From: Microbacterium sp. BH-3-3-3
GTDB taxonomy: Bacteria > Actinomycetota > Actinomycetes > Actinomycetales > Microbacteriaceae
Reading direction: 5' to 3'
Length of the DNA stretch: 64,000 bases
Assembly: GCF_001792815.1 (NCBI RefSeq)
Contig: NZ_CP017674.1
Coordinates: forward strand, 2,976,001 to 3,040,000
Under the pieces are notes generated by a model. It was not told the DNA's origin and searched no databases. It saw nothing but the letters and a program-made list of their open reading frames with translations. The stretch's first letter is position 1. Every line of letters begins with the position of its first letter. Below are positions 9,743-18,467 of this stretch, one piece after another. Both the position numbers and the translations under genes were made by a program.

Positions 9743-9838
9743 GGTCACTCCTCGTTCTGCGTCGTGGGAGTCCCACTCAACGCGAACGGATGCCGGATAC
9801 CCCGGCGGTTGCGCAACGCCCGCCGATGTGGGTGAGGG

Positions 9839-10879
9839 TCAGCGCAGCGACCCGCCCACGGTCGCGGCGAACGGCTCGAGGGCCGCGATGACGTCGTCGG
9901 TCAGCGTGACCTTGCTTGCGGCGACCGCGTCGTCGATCTGGCTCGTGCGCGAGGCGCCGATGATCGCCGTCGTGACCACCGGATTGCGCAGCACCCACGC
10001 CACGGCGAGCTGGGGGATCGACAGGCCGGCCTCGCGCGCGACGCCGTCGATCCCGCGGATGCGGCCGAGGTAGTCGTCGGTCAGGGCGGACTCGTCGAGG
10101 AATCGACTGTCGGCGGCGCGCGAGTCGGCGGGCACCGTTCCGTCGAGGTACTTCGCCGTCAGCAGTCCCTGGGCGAGGGGCGAGAAGACGGCGCTGCCGA
10201 CCGAGAGTTCGCGCAGCACCGGGAACAGCTCGGCCTCGGGCGTGCGGTCGAACAGCGAGTACCGCGGCTGGTGGATGAACAGGCGCACGCCCTCGGCGGC
10301 GAGCAGCTCGTGCGCGCGTCGCGTGAGATCGGCCGGGTAGTTCGAGATGCCCGCGTACAGCGCCTTGCCGCTGCGGACGATGTCGGCGAGCGCTCCGACC
10401 GTCTCTTCGATCGGGGTCTCGGGGTCGACGCGGTGCGAGTAGAAGACGTCGACGTAGTCGGTGCGCATGCGCGTGAGGCTCTGCTCGAGCGAGCGGATCA
10501 GGTACTTGCGCGAGCCGCCGTCGCCGTACGGGCCGGGCCACATGTCGTAGCCCGCCTTCGTCGAGACGAACAGCTCGTCGCGGTACCGGCGCAGGTCAGT
10601 GTCGAGCACCGTGCCGAAGGTTGTCTCGGCGGCGCCGTAGGGCGGGCCGTAGTTGTTGGCGAGGTCGATGTGCACGACCCCGCGGTCGACCGCGTGGCGC
10701 AGGATCTCGCGCTGGGTGTCGAGCGTGCGCCCGCTGCCGAAGTTCTGCCACAGACCGAGCGAGATGCGAGGAAGGGGGATGCCGCTGGCCCCGGCGCGGG
10801 CGAAGGGCACGTCGTCGTAGCGGGTGGGTGCCGCCTCGAACGGGGAGGACAGGCGGGGGTCATCGGCGGCGATGGGCAT
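9839..10879 (-). CDS. Aldo/keto reductase, YghZ-like
   Basis: A 346-residue NADPH-dependent reductase of the YghZ (L-glyceraldehyde 3-phosphate reductase) branch. Visible features are the catalytic Tyr in DLANNYGPPYGAAE, the Lys in VSTKAGYDMWPGPYG, the His in DVFYSHRVDPETP and the C-terminal cofactor motif IIGASRTSQIDDA. The ATG at 10879 follows GAGGAG with normal spacing; the longer open frame upstream runs into mesD and is not used. It lies 79 bases downstream of mesD on the same strand and may be co-transcribed, though no functional link is obvious. Confidence 0.93.
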   Translation of the reverse strand: MPIAADDPRLSSPFEAAPTRYDDVPFARAGASGIPLPRISLGLWQNFGSGRTLDTQREILRHAVDRGVVHIDLANNYGPPYGAAETTFGTVLDTDLRRYRDELFVSTKAGYDMWPGPYGDGGSRKYLIRSLEQSLTRMRTDYVDVFYSHRVDPETPIEETVGALADIVRSGKALYAGISNYPADLTRRAHELLAAEGVRLFIHQPRYSLFDRTPEAELFPVLRELSVGSAVFSPLAQGLLTAKYLDGTVPADSRAADSRFLDESALTDDYLGRIRGIDGVAREAGLSIPQLAVAWVLRNPVVTTAIIGASRTSQIDDAVAASKVTLTDDVIAALEPFAATVGGSLR

Positions 10880-10958
10880 GGTTCTCCTCGGAACGAAAAG
10901 CGGTGTGATCCGACTCTGCCACGCCCACGCCGCCCGCGTGGCATCCGCCGTTCGGGAC

Positions 10959-12020
10959 TCAGGCGGCGGTGCCGGACAGCTCGCCGCGCAGCAGGGCCGC
11001 TCCGGCCGACAGCGCGCTGAGCTTGTCGAAGGCGACACCGCGCGGCAGCGGCGCCATGCCGCAGTTGGAGCTCGGGATGAGCTTGTCGGCGTCGACGAAC
11101 TGCAGCGCGCGCCGCAGGGTGTCGGCGACCTCTTCGGGGGTCTCGATCCGCTCGCTGGCGACATCGAGCGCCCCGAGCATGATCTTCTTGCCGCGGATCA
11201 ACTCGATGAGATCGATCGGCACGTTCGAGCGGTGGCTCTCCAGCGACACGATGTCGATCGACGACTGCTGCAACAGGGGGAACGACTCCTCGTACTGCCG
11301 CCACTCCGACCCGAGGGTGGCCTTCCAGTCGGTGTTGGCCTTGATGCCGTAGCCGTAGCAGATGTGCACGGCCGTCTCGGCGCGCAGGCCTTCGGCTGCG
11401 CGTTCGAGCGCGGCGACACCCCAGTCCTTCATCTCGTCGAAGAAGACGTTGAAGGCGGGCTCGTCGAACTGGATGATGTCGACCCCCGCCGCTTCGAGCT
11501 CGCGTGCCTCTTGGTTGAGGATGGTCGCGAACTCCCACGCCAGCTTCTCGCGGCTGCCGTAGTAGCGGTCGGAGAGCGTGTCGATCATCGTCATGGGTCC
11601 CGGCAGTGCCCACTTGATCGGCTGATCGGTCTGCGTGCGCAGGAAAGCGGCGTCGTCGACGAACACGGGGCCCCGGCGGCTCACGGCGCCGACCACGGTC
11701 GGAACGCTCGCGTCGTACCGGTTGCGGATGCGGACCGTCTCGCGGTTCTCGAAGTCGACGCCGTCGAGGTTCTCGATGAACGTCGTGACGAAGTGCTGAC
11801 GCGTCTGCTCGCCGTCGCTGATGATGTCGATCCCGCGTCGCTCCTGCTCCTGCACCGCGGAGCGCAGGGCGTCGTGCTTGCCCTCGACGAGGATCTCGCC
11901 CTCGAGCTCCCACGGTGACCACAGCACCTCGGGCTTCGCGAGCCACGCGGGCTTGGGAAGGCTGCCGACGGTGGAGGTGGGAAGAAGGGTGGGCACGGGG
12001 GTGGATCCTTCGCGGGTCAT
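10959..12020 (-). CDS. mesD: Core-MetE folate-independent methionine synthase
   Basis: A 353-residue protein matching only the C-terminal catalytic barrel of MetE and lacking its N-terminal half. The zinc ligands appear in order: His and Cys in HICYGYG, Glu in SLESHRSN, Cys in SSNCGMAPLP. A short core-MetE next to a DUF1852 protein is the MesD-MesX arrangement, in which homocysteine is methylated without folate, needing MesX and oxygen. The ATG at 12020 overlaps the mesX stop (ATGA), so the two are translationally coupled. The methyl donor is not known to me. The divergent LysR gene beyond mesX is the likely regulator. Confidence 0.88.
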   Translation of the reverse strand: MTREGSTPVPTLLPTSTVGSLPKPAWLAKPEVLWSPWELEGEILVEGKHDALRSAVQEQERRGIDIISDGEQTRQHFVTTFIENLDGVDFENRETVRIRNRYDASVPTVVGAVSRRGPVFVDDAAFLRTQTDQPIKWALPGPMTMIDTLSDRYYGSREKLAWEFATILNQEARELEAAGVDIIQFDEPAFNVFFDEMKDWGVAALERAAEGLRAETAVHICYGYGIKANTDWKATLGSEWRQYEESFPLLQQSSIDIVSLESHRSNVPIDLIELIRGKKIMLGALDVASERIETPEEVADTLRRALQFVDADKLIPSSNCGMAPLPRGVAFDKLSALSAGAALLRGELSGTAA

Positions 12021-13009
12021 CGGACGGGGGCGGCGTAGGCGGCGGCCCACTGGTCGAGAACGAGGCGGTGGGGCTTCACGAAGTGCTCCTCGGCGTAGCG
12101 CCCCTGCGTGACGGCGAGCTGGCTGCGCTCTTCGCGGTCGTAGTCGATGCCGGTGCGCACGAAGTCGGGCTGGTCGAGCGTCGGACGGTAGACCGCGCCG
12201 GCGGGGGTGACGGCGTTGTAGACCTCGGGGCGGTAGATCTTCTGGAAGGTCTCCATCGTGCTGATGGTGCCGATCAGCTGCAGGTCGGTGTAGTCACCCA
12301 GCAGGTCGCCGCGGAAGTAGAACGCGAACGGCGCCACGCTGCCCCGCGGCATGAAGTAGCGCGCCTGCAGGCCCATCTTGGCGAAGTACTCGTCGGTCAT
12401 CGAGAACGAGTCCTGCTCGTACTCGATACCCAGCACGGGGTGCACCACGCCCGTACGGCGGTAGGTGCGGCTCGTCGACACGCTGATGCAGATCACGGGC
12501 GACTGGGGGAAGCGCTCGCGGTAGGCATCCGAGTCGAGGAAGTGCTGGAAGAGCTTTCCGTGCAGGATGCCGAAATCGTCGGGCACCGTGAACCCGGTGC
12601 CGCTCGCGTTGGCCGCGGGCAGGACCACGCTGAAGTCGTAGTCGCGCAGGTACGACGAGAAGTTGTTGCCGACGATCCCTCGATGGCGCTCGCCGGTGGC
12701 GGTGTCGACGACGTGCACGTCGAGCACCTCGATCACGGGGATGTGCTCGTCGTCGGCGCCGTCGGTGAACTGCAGCTGCACCGAGACGATGTCGAGCTCG
12801 ACGCGGTACCGGTCGCCGGTGGGGTTGTCGTCGCTCGCGAGGTCGTTGAAGCGGCGGTCGATCATCGAGAGGGCGTTGCGCAGGTTCTGCTGCCGGTGCT
12901 CTCCCCGCGCGAGGTTGGCGAAGTTCGTCGTGACGCGCGAGGTGTCGGCCGGGGCGTAGTCCTCGTCGAAACGGGTGGTGCTGATGCTGAACGTGATGTC
13001 GTTCGCCAT
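12017..13009 (-). CDS. mesX: DUF1852 protein, partner of the methionine synthase
   Basis: A 330-residue DUF1852 protein starting MANDITFSISTTRFDEDY; the family is the required partner of MesD. Characteristic stretches are NFANLARGEHRQQNLRNAL, GNNFSSYLRDYDFS and the ending VKPHRLVLDQWAAAY. It shows no signal peptide or membrane segment. I choose the ATG at 13009 because it matches the conserved N-terminus; an in-frame ATG at 13063 would add 18 proline-rich residues of no visible value. No clear ribosome site precedes either. It is first in the mesX-mesD operon and divergent from lysR, with 118 bases between the starts. Confidence 0.9.
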   Translation of the reverse strand: MANDITFSISTTRFDEDYAPADTSRVTTNFANLARGEHRQQNLRNALSMIDRRFNDLASDDNPTGDRYRVELDIVSVQLQFTDGADDEHIPVIEVLDVHVVDTATGERHRGIVGNNFSSYLRDYDFSVVLPAANASGTGFTVPDDFGILHGKLFQHFLDSDAYRERFPQSPVICISVSTSRTYRRTGVVHPVLGIEYEQDSFSMTDEYFAKMGLQARYFMPRGSVAPFAFYFRGDLLGDYTDLQLIGTISTMETFQKIYRPEVYNAVTPAGAVYRPTLDQPDFVRTGIDYDREERSQLAVTQGRYAEEHFVKPHRLVLDQWAAAYAAPVR

Positions 13010-13101
13010 GAGAAGCCAATCGGGGCCGAGAGGCGCGGGCCTCGGGGAAGTCGGTGACTCCATCGTGCTCGGATGCCGCGGTCATCGGGTAATTCCGCTC
13101 A

Positions 13102-13129
13102 GCTATGCACGCCTATAGCCTGGGGCTAT
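13102..13129 (+). promoter_or_regulatory. Three-half-site LysR-type operator over the lysR start
   Basis: Three inverted copies of one half-site: GCTAT (13102-13106), ATAGCC (13115-13120) and GGCTAT (13124-13129). The last two form a perfect inverted repeat with three bases between, and T13116 and A13128 make the T-N11-A pattern of LysR-type sites. The site covers the lysR -10 candidate TAGCCT (13116-13121) and the first two bases of its start codon, so binding should repress lysR itself; the outer half-site faces mesX. Confidence 0.65.
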
Positions 13130-14069
13130 GGCCAAGCGTACGAGCGGCATCACCCTGCAACAGCTCCAGTACTTCATCGAGGTCGCCGCCGAGGGATCGA
13201 TCACCGCCGCGGCCGACATCCTCTTCGTCGCTCAACCGACCATGTCGGCCGCGATGAAAGACCTCGAGCACCGGGTGGGACGCGATCTGCTCACGCGTTC
13301 CGCGCGCGGGGTCACCCTCACCGTCGACGGCGTGGAGTTCCTCGGCTACGCGCGTCAGGTCGTCGAACAGGCCGAGCTGCTCGAGCAGCGCTACCTCGGC
13401 CGGCCGCCCTCGCGGCGCCTGCTCGGGGTCTCGACCCAGCACTACTCGTTCGCCGTCGACGCGTTCGTGCGCATGGTGAAGGGCACGAACGCGGCGGAGT
13501 ACGAGTTCTCGCTGCGCGAGACCCGCACCTTCGACATCATCGAAGACGTCCGCACGCTCCGCAGCGAGCTCGGCATCCTGTTCCGCAACGACTTCAACCG
13601 CAACGTCCTCGACAAGCTGCTGCGCGACTCGGGGCTGGCGTTCCACCCGCTGTTCGTCGCCGAGCCGCACATCTTCGTCTCGCGGCGCAACCCGCTCGCC
13701 CAGCGCACGCGCGCCACCCTCGACGACCTCGTCGCCCTGCCGCGCCTGACGTTCGACCAGGGGGCGAACAACTCCTTCTACTTCGCCGAAGAGATCCTCT
13801 CGACGCTGTCGAGCGCGCAAGAGATCCGCGTCTCGGACCGCGCCACGATCTTCAACCTCATGATCGGTCTCGACGGCTACACGATCTCGACCGGCATCAT
13901 CAGCGACGACCTCGACCCCGAGATCGTCGCCGTGCCCCTCGACGTCGACGAGCACATCGAGATCGGCTGGATCGGCCGCACCGCGATCCCCCTCACCGAG
14001 CAGGCGCAGCGGTACCTCGCCGAGGTGCGCGACGTGGTGGCGGGGTTCGGCGTGGAGGTGCTCGGGTAG
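13128..14069 (+). CDS. LysR family transcriptional regulator of mesX-mesD
   Basis: A 313-residue LysR-type regulator: a winged helix-turn-helix at about residues 9-67 (LQQLQYFIEVAAEGSITAAA, then VAQPTMSAAMKDLEHRVG), then an effector-binding domain. It is divergent from mesX and probably controls methionine synthesis; the co-inducer could be homocysteine or a related sulfur compound, which is inference. TAGCCT lies exactly six bases before the ATG with no ribosome site, implying a leaderless mRNA, and the operator overlaps this start. It converges on the siderophore-interacting protein gene with 50 bases between. Confidence 0.93.
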   Translation: MAKRTSGITLQQLQYFIEVAAEGSITAAADILFVAQPTMSAAMKDLEHRVGRDLLTRSARGVTLTVDGVEFLGYARQVVEQAELLEQRYLGRPPSRRLLGVSTQHYSFAVDAFVRMVKGTNAAEYEFSLRETRTFDIIEDVRTLRSELGILFRNDFNRNVLDKLLRDSGLAFHPLFVAEPHIFVSRRNPLAQRTRATLDDLVALPRLTFDQGANNSFYFAEEILSTLSSAQEIRVSDRATIFNLMIGLDGYTISTGIISDDLDPEIVAVPLDVDEHIEIGWIGRTAIPLTEQAQRYLAEVRDVVAGFGVEVLG

Positions 14070-14119
14070 GGGGAGCGGATGCCATGTCTCCCGCCCGCTG
14101 TCGGGTGCGGCGCTGACCG

Positions 14120-15010
14120 TCAGAGTCCGAGGCGACCCAGGCGCTCCTCGACGCGAATCTGCACGTCTTCCGGCTCGTCGTCCGTGGACTCGGTCCACAT
14201 CGCGGCGAGCTCTTTCTGGACGGACTCGGGGAGTGCGGCGAACTTCTCGTCCCACGCGGCGACCGGCGTCCAGTATCCGACGACCTTGAACCTGGTCGCG
14301 GGCAGGCCGAGCTCCTTGCGCAGGTATTTGCGGACGTCTCGCAGCGCGACGGTCTCGCCGGCGACCCAGACGTAGCCCTCGTCGAGTGGGAGACGCGCGT
14401 CTACGACGCCGCGCACCAGGTGACCCAGAGCGCTCGGGCTGTGGCCGTTGCCGCCGATCACCCAGGTGACCTCGACATCGGGGCCCGCGTCGAAGGGCAG
14501 CCGGTCGTCTTCGTGGGGGACCTCGAGGACGACGCGGGTGCGCACGCCCTCCGGCGCGTTCGCGGCGATGCGTGCCGCAGCGGGCAGGCCGGTGAGATCG
14601 GCCACCAGAACCTGCCAGGTGATGCCGGCCGGGGGAGCGTACAGACCGGTCGGCGCGTTCAGGCCGAGCACGTGGCCGGGCTCTGCGCGGAGCGCCCACG
14701 GCCCCGCGACACCGGATTCGTGGGTCACGAAGTCGATGTCGAGTTCGCCGGCATCCTGGCGCACGGCACGGATCGTGTACGTGCGCATCGGAGCCTCCGG
14801 CGCCCCCGCCGGGGTCTCCCACCAGTCCCCGGCGGGAATGGGCAGTGAGACGTCGGTGGGGTCCTCGCCGCGCGGGAAGAACACGCGCACGTATTCGTCG
14901 CCGATCCCCGTGCTCACGAAGTCAGCGACGCCGTCGCCGCCGAGGGTGATGCGGACCAGGTTCGGGGTGAGGGTGGTGGTGCTGCTGACGATGCCGCGGT
15001 GGATGATCAC
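14120..15010 (-). CDS. Siderophore-interacting protein (ferric-siderophore reductase)
   Basis: A 296-residue cytoplasmic flavoprotein of the SIP/ViuB type, which reduces ferric siderophores after uptake so that iron is released. The N-terminal FAD domain contains MRTYTIRAVR (the RxYTxR flavin motif, about 91-100) and DFVTHESGVAGPWA; the C-terminal domain contains WVAGETVALRDVRKYLRKEL. It is the last gene of a seven-gene iron operon; its ATG overlaps the stop of the ABC half-transporter (ATGA). In mycobacteria the equivalent domain is fused to IrtA; here it is separate. Confidence 0.93.
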   Translation of the reverse strand: MIIHRGIVSSTTTLTPNLVRITLGGDGVADFVSTGIGDEYVRVFFPRGEDPTDVSLPIPAGDWWETPAGAPEAPMRTYTIRAVRQDAGELDIDFVTHESGVAGPWALRAEPGHVLGLNAPTGLYAPPAGITWQVLVADLTGLPAAARIAANAPEGVRTRVVLEVPHEDDRLPFDAGPDVEVTWVIGGNGHSPSALGHLVRGVVDARLPLDEGYVWVAGETVALRDVRKYLRKELGLPATRFKVVGYWTPVAAWDEKFAALPESVQKELAAMWTESTDDEPEDVQIRVEERLGRLGL

Positions 15011-16824
15011 GGAGTCTCCGTCTCTGGGCTCGGGGAGGGCTGGCGGGGGTAACGGGTGGTCGTGTTCTGCGCCGAGGGGGTCTGGGCGGTCCAGGCGTCG
15101 CGGTAGAGCCCGTCGACGGCGAGGAGCGTCTCGTGCGTGCCGCGCTGCGTCGGACGCCCGTCGGCGAAGACGACGATCTGCTCGGCCGTGGCGGCCTGCT
15201 GCAGCCGGTGCGCGATGAGCAACGCCGTGCGGCCGTGGCGCAGGGCGGTAATCGCCTTCTCCACCGCGTCGCGGTGGTGCAGCCCGACGTCGGCGGTCGC
15301 CTCGTCGAGGATCACGACGGCGGGATCGGCCAGGAACGCCCGCGCGATGGCGAGCTGCTGAATGCGGCCCTCGTCCAGGGGCACGGCGGGCTCATGCGAC
15401 GAGTCGGAGCCGCCGGGTTGCGCGGTGAGCGCGTCGACCGCCCAGTCCGCCCCGACCGCTTTCACCGCGGCGACCATCTGGTCGAGGCTGGCGTCGGGTG
15501 CCACCAGGCGCAGGTTGTCGGCGATCGTGCCCCGGAAGTGGTGCAGCTCCTGCGAGAGGTAGTAGGGCGCATTCGCGGTGGAGGCCAGGTGCACGCTGCC
15601 CGACGTCGGCGGGTGGTGTCCGGCGATCACCCGGGCAAGGGTGCTCTTGCCCGACCCCGAGGCGCCGACCAGCGCGGCGGTCGTGCCCGCAGGCACGTGC
15701 AGGTTCACGTCGCTGATACCGCGGCCGGTGGTCGGGTAGTGGAACGTCACCTGCCGCACCTCGAGCCCTCCGGATGCCGTCGAAGCGGCATCCGATTCCC
15801 CCTCCCGTGCGCTCGAGGGCGCCGGAGCGAGGTCGATGACGCCCACGAGGCGCGCGAGTCCGATCGCCGCGCGCTGGATGTCGTTGAGTCCGAAGATCAA
15901 CTGACCGACCGGCCCGAACAGCCGATGGAAGAGCAGTGCCGCCGTCGTCACCATGCCCACCGTGATCGCCCCGGCGGACTGCAGCAGAAAACCCGTACCG
16001 AGGATCGCGGCCAGGCCGACCAGCTCTCCGGCGTTGATCCACCGGAACAGCCGGTTCGTCACCCGGACGCCCTCGATCTGCATCCGGATCGAGGCTTCGG
16101 CGCGCTCGGACACGCGAGCGAGCGCGTGATCCTGCTCGTTGAACGCGGTGAGCGTGTCGATGCCCTCGACCGCCTCGAGCACGGCCTGACTGCGCGCGGC
16201 CTCACGTATGCGCACCTCGCGGAAAACGACGCGCGACCTACGCAGGAACGCCCGGGTGCCGAGCACGTAGAACGGCGCCGAGGCGATACCGGCGAGCGCG
16301 AGCCAGGGGTCGAGCGCGGTCAGCGCGACCACCGAGACGGCGATGGCGAAGGCGGCGGACAACAGGGTGGGCGCGACGTTGCCCCCGGCTTCCGCGACGG
16401 CGTCGACGTCACCGGTGAGGCGGGAGAGCAGGTCGGCGCTCTCGCCGTCATCGACGGTGCTCACCGGCAGGCGCATGGCCGAGGTGAACACGTCTTCGCG
16501 CAGGCGGGCGAGCATGTCCTGCACCAGTGCGGTGAGCACACGCACCGCCCAGAGCATCACGACCGCAGATCCGATCGCCCCGGCACCGGCGCCGATGACC
16601 CAGCCCGCGATCGTGAGGGATCCCGCGTCGGACGAGACGGCGTCGACGATGCGCCCCAGACACGCGGGCATCACGATGCCCAGAGCGGATGCCGCGAGGA
16701 ACAGCACGGCGACGCCGGCCACTCTGCCCGGGTGCTGTCTCAGCAGTGCCCCGATCGCCGTGCGCACGCGCGCGCCGGAGGCGATCGGCAGAAGGGGCGG
16801 GGCGGTGTCGAGGGCGTCGCTCAT
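15007..16824 (-). CDS. ABC half-transporter with intact Walker A (IrtB-like)
   Basis: A 605-residue exporter-fold ABC protein: about six membrane helices (residues 30-310) and one ATPase domain. Walker A (VGASGSGKST), Q-loop (YYLSQELHHFRGT), Walker B (AVVILDEATADVG) and the switch histidine (LLIAHRLQQA) are intact, but the signature LSGGQ is replaced by LDEGR before IQQLAIARAF. It is coupled by ATGA overlaps to its partner and to the SIP reductase. By analogy with mycobacterial IrtAB it should import ferric siderophores despite its exporter fold. Its usable ATP site would need the signature of the partner subunit. Confidence 0.9.
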   Translation of the reverse strand: MSDALDTAPPLLPIASGARVRTAIGALLRQHPGRVAGVAVLFLAASALGIVMPACLGRIVDAVSSDAGSLTIAGWVIGAGAGAIGSAVVMLWAVRVLTALVQDMLARLREDVFTSAMRLPVSTVDDGESADLLSRLTGDVDAVAEAGGNVAPTLLSAAFAIAVSVVALTALDPWLALAGIASAPFYVLGTRAFLRRSRVVFREVRIREAARSQAVLEAVEGIDTLTAFNEQDHALARVSERAEASIRMQIEGVRVTNRLFRWINAGELVGLAAILGTGFLLQSAGAITVGMVTTAALLFHRLFGPVGQLIFGLNDIQRAAIGLARLVGVIDLAPAPSSAREGESDAASTASGGLEVRQVTFHYPTTGRGISDVNLHVPAGTTAALVGASGSGKSTLARVIAGHHPPTSGSVHLASTANAPYYLSQELHHFRGTIADNLRLVAPDASLDQMVAAVKAVGADWAVDALTAQPGGSDSSHEPAVPLDEGRIQQLAIARAFLADPAVVILDEATADVGLHHRDAVEKAITALRHGRTALLIAHRLQQAATAEQIVVFADGRPTQRGTHETLLAVDGLYRDAWTAQTPSAQNTTTRYPRQPSPSPETETP

Positions 16825-18467
16825 GCCGACTCCGATCCGTGGGAGGAGAGTTCGATGACCCGGTCGCAGGCTCCCAGCAGCACGGGGGAGGTGGTGATCA
16901 CGATGACGGTGTCGCTGTGTCGGGCGAGCGAACGGGCGATGCGCGCCTCGGTGACGGCATCGACGGCCGAGGTCGGCTCGTCGAGCACGAGCACGTCGGC
17001 CTTCGCGTGCAGGGCGCGGGCGATCCCGATGCGCTGTCGCTGTCCTCCCGAAAGTCGTCGGCCCGCCTCGCCGACCTTCGAGTCCCAGCCCCCGATCTGC
17101 ACGACGGTGTCCTGCAGCGCCGCCATGTCGACGAGCGAGGGGTTCGGGGATCCGTCGGTGCCGTGTCCGCGCACGGCTTCGCGCAGCGTGCCGTTCACGA
17201 TCGTCTGACCGTGCGGCGGGGCGACGACGCGGCGGCGGTATTCGACCGGGTCCCACTCGGACAGGTCCCGTCGTTCACCGTCGACGGCGAGTTGCACGTG
17301 ACCCGGCACGGGCGGCGTGCGCAGGCCGAGGCGTCGGGAGAGCGCTCGGGCCGTGTCGCTGTCGGGAGGAAGGATGCCGAGCAGCTCGCCCTTCCTCACC
17401 TCGACGAGCGACTCGGGCTCGGCGCCGGCCCGGAAGGCCAGCACGACGTCGTCCGCCGCATCCCGACGGCGTTCGTGCGTCACGGGTGGGGCGAGCAGGT
17501 CTTCGGCGTCGATGACCTCGGCGAGCCGCTTGGCCGAGGCGAGCTTGTGGATCCAGTTCGAGGGGAACGAGCCCGCGTAGGCGAGGTAGCCGGTGATGAA
17601 CTGGGCGAGGCCGAGCACGGCGACCAGCTCGCCGATGCTGATGCGACCCTCGGATGCGAACCACGCCGACATCCCCGCGAGCGCGGTCGTCGCGACCGCG
17701 GCCAGCGTGCTGCTGATCGCCTCGTACGAGGCGAGGGATCGACCGGCGGCCGTCGCGGCTCGCCGGGCGGTGTCGCTCGCGGCGACGTAGCGCCGCACGG
17801 CCTCCTCGCGGGCGCCGATGCCCACCAGCACGCGGAATCCGCTCATGAAGTCGGCGGCGATGGCCCCCGCCTCGGTGGCGGCGTGCTGTTCGGCGAAGCC
17901 TCGACGCTCGAGCGGACGCGAGACGACCTGCATCACGAACATCATCGCGATCGTCGAACCGAACACGACGAGAGTCGCGACCGGCGAGATCACCAGGATC
18001 GCCAGCCCGGCGCCGACGATCGCGGCGATCGTGGAGCACTGCTGCGCCACCGACCAGGCGACACCGGCCACGCGATAGGTGTCGGAGGTCACGAAGGTCA
18101 GCGCTTCACCCGGCGTCACCGTGCGGCGGGACAGTCGGGGGCGCAGCATTCGCGACAGGGCGAGGTGGCGCAGCGCCTGCTCGCCGTAGCCGTAGATCGA
18201 GACCATCAGACAGGATGCCGACTGGTAGCTCACGGTGAGCACCAGGAACGTCGCGACCAGCACACTGATCCAGACGGCGAGCGCGACCGGGTCGGCGGGG
18301 AGCACGGCGCGGTCGATCGTCGCGCCGATGAGGACGGGGATCGTGGCCTCGGCCAGCGCGTGCACGATGAGCAGTGCCGTTGCCGCGGCGAGGGCCGCAC
18401 CGCGCCCCTCGGCCTTCAGCGCGATCCCGAAGAGCCGCCGCGGAGTCTTCGTCACTGTTGTCGTCAC
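16821..18467 (-). CDS. ABC half-transporter with degenerate Walker A (IrtA-like)
   Basis: A 548-residue partner of the previous half-transporter: six membrane helices, then an ATPase domain that lost catalytic residues. The Walker A position reads GILPPDSDTARALS, without the GKS/T lysine, and the switch histidine is gone (VIVITTSPVLL). The signature RRLSGGQRQRIGIARAL and Walker B VLVLDEPTSAVD are perfect. It therefore supplies the signature for the one canonical ATP site, as in asymmetric heterodimeric ABC transporters. The GTG start at 18467 overlaps the upstream ATPase stop (GTGA); no other start fits. It lacks the fused SIP domain of mycobacterial IrtA. Confidence 0.88.
   Translation of the reverse strand: MTTTVTKTPRRLFGIALKAEGRGAALAAATALLIVHALAEATIPVLIGATIDRAVLPADPVALAVWISVLVATFLVLTVSYQSASCLMVSIYGYGEQALRHLALSRMLRPRLSRRTVTPGEALTFVTSDTYRVAGVAWSVAQQCSTIAAIVGAGLAILVISPVATLVVFGSTIAMMFVMQVVSRPLERRGFAEQHAATEAGAIAADFMSGFRVLVGIGAREEAVRRYVAASDTARRAATAAGRSLASYEAISSTLAAVATTALAGMSAWFASEGRISIGELVAVLGLAQFITGYLAYAGSFPSNWIHKLASAKRLAEVIDAEDLLAPPVTHERRRDAADDVVLAFRAGAEPESLVEVRKGELLGILPPDSDTARALSRRLGLRTPPVPGHVQLAVDGERRDLSEWDPVEYRRRVVAPPHGQTIVNGTLREAVRGHGTDGSPNPSLVDMAALQDTVVQIGGWDSKVGEAGRRLSGGQRQRIGIARALHAKADVLVLDEPTSAVDAVTEARIARSLARHSDTVIVITTSPVLLGACDRVIELSSHGSESA

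Noticed and set aside
13010..13127. A SAM riboswitch in the mesX leader
   Set aside because: The GAGGC/GCCTC hairpin near the start is the only structure seen, and I find none of the conserved SAM-riboswitch core sequences.
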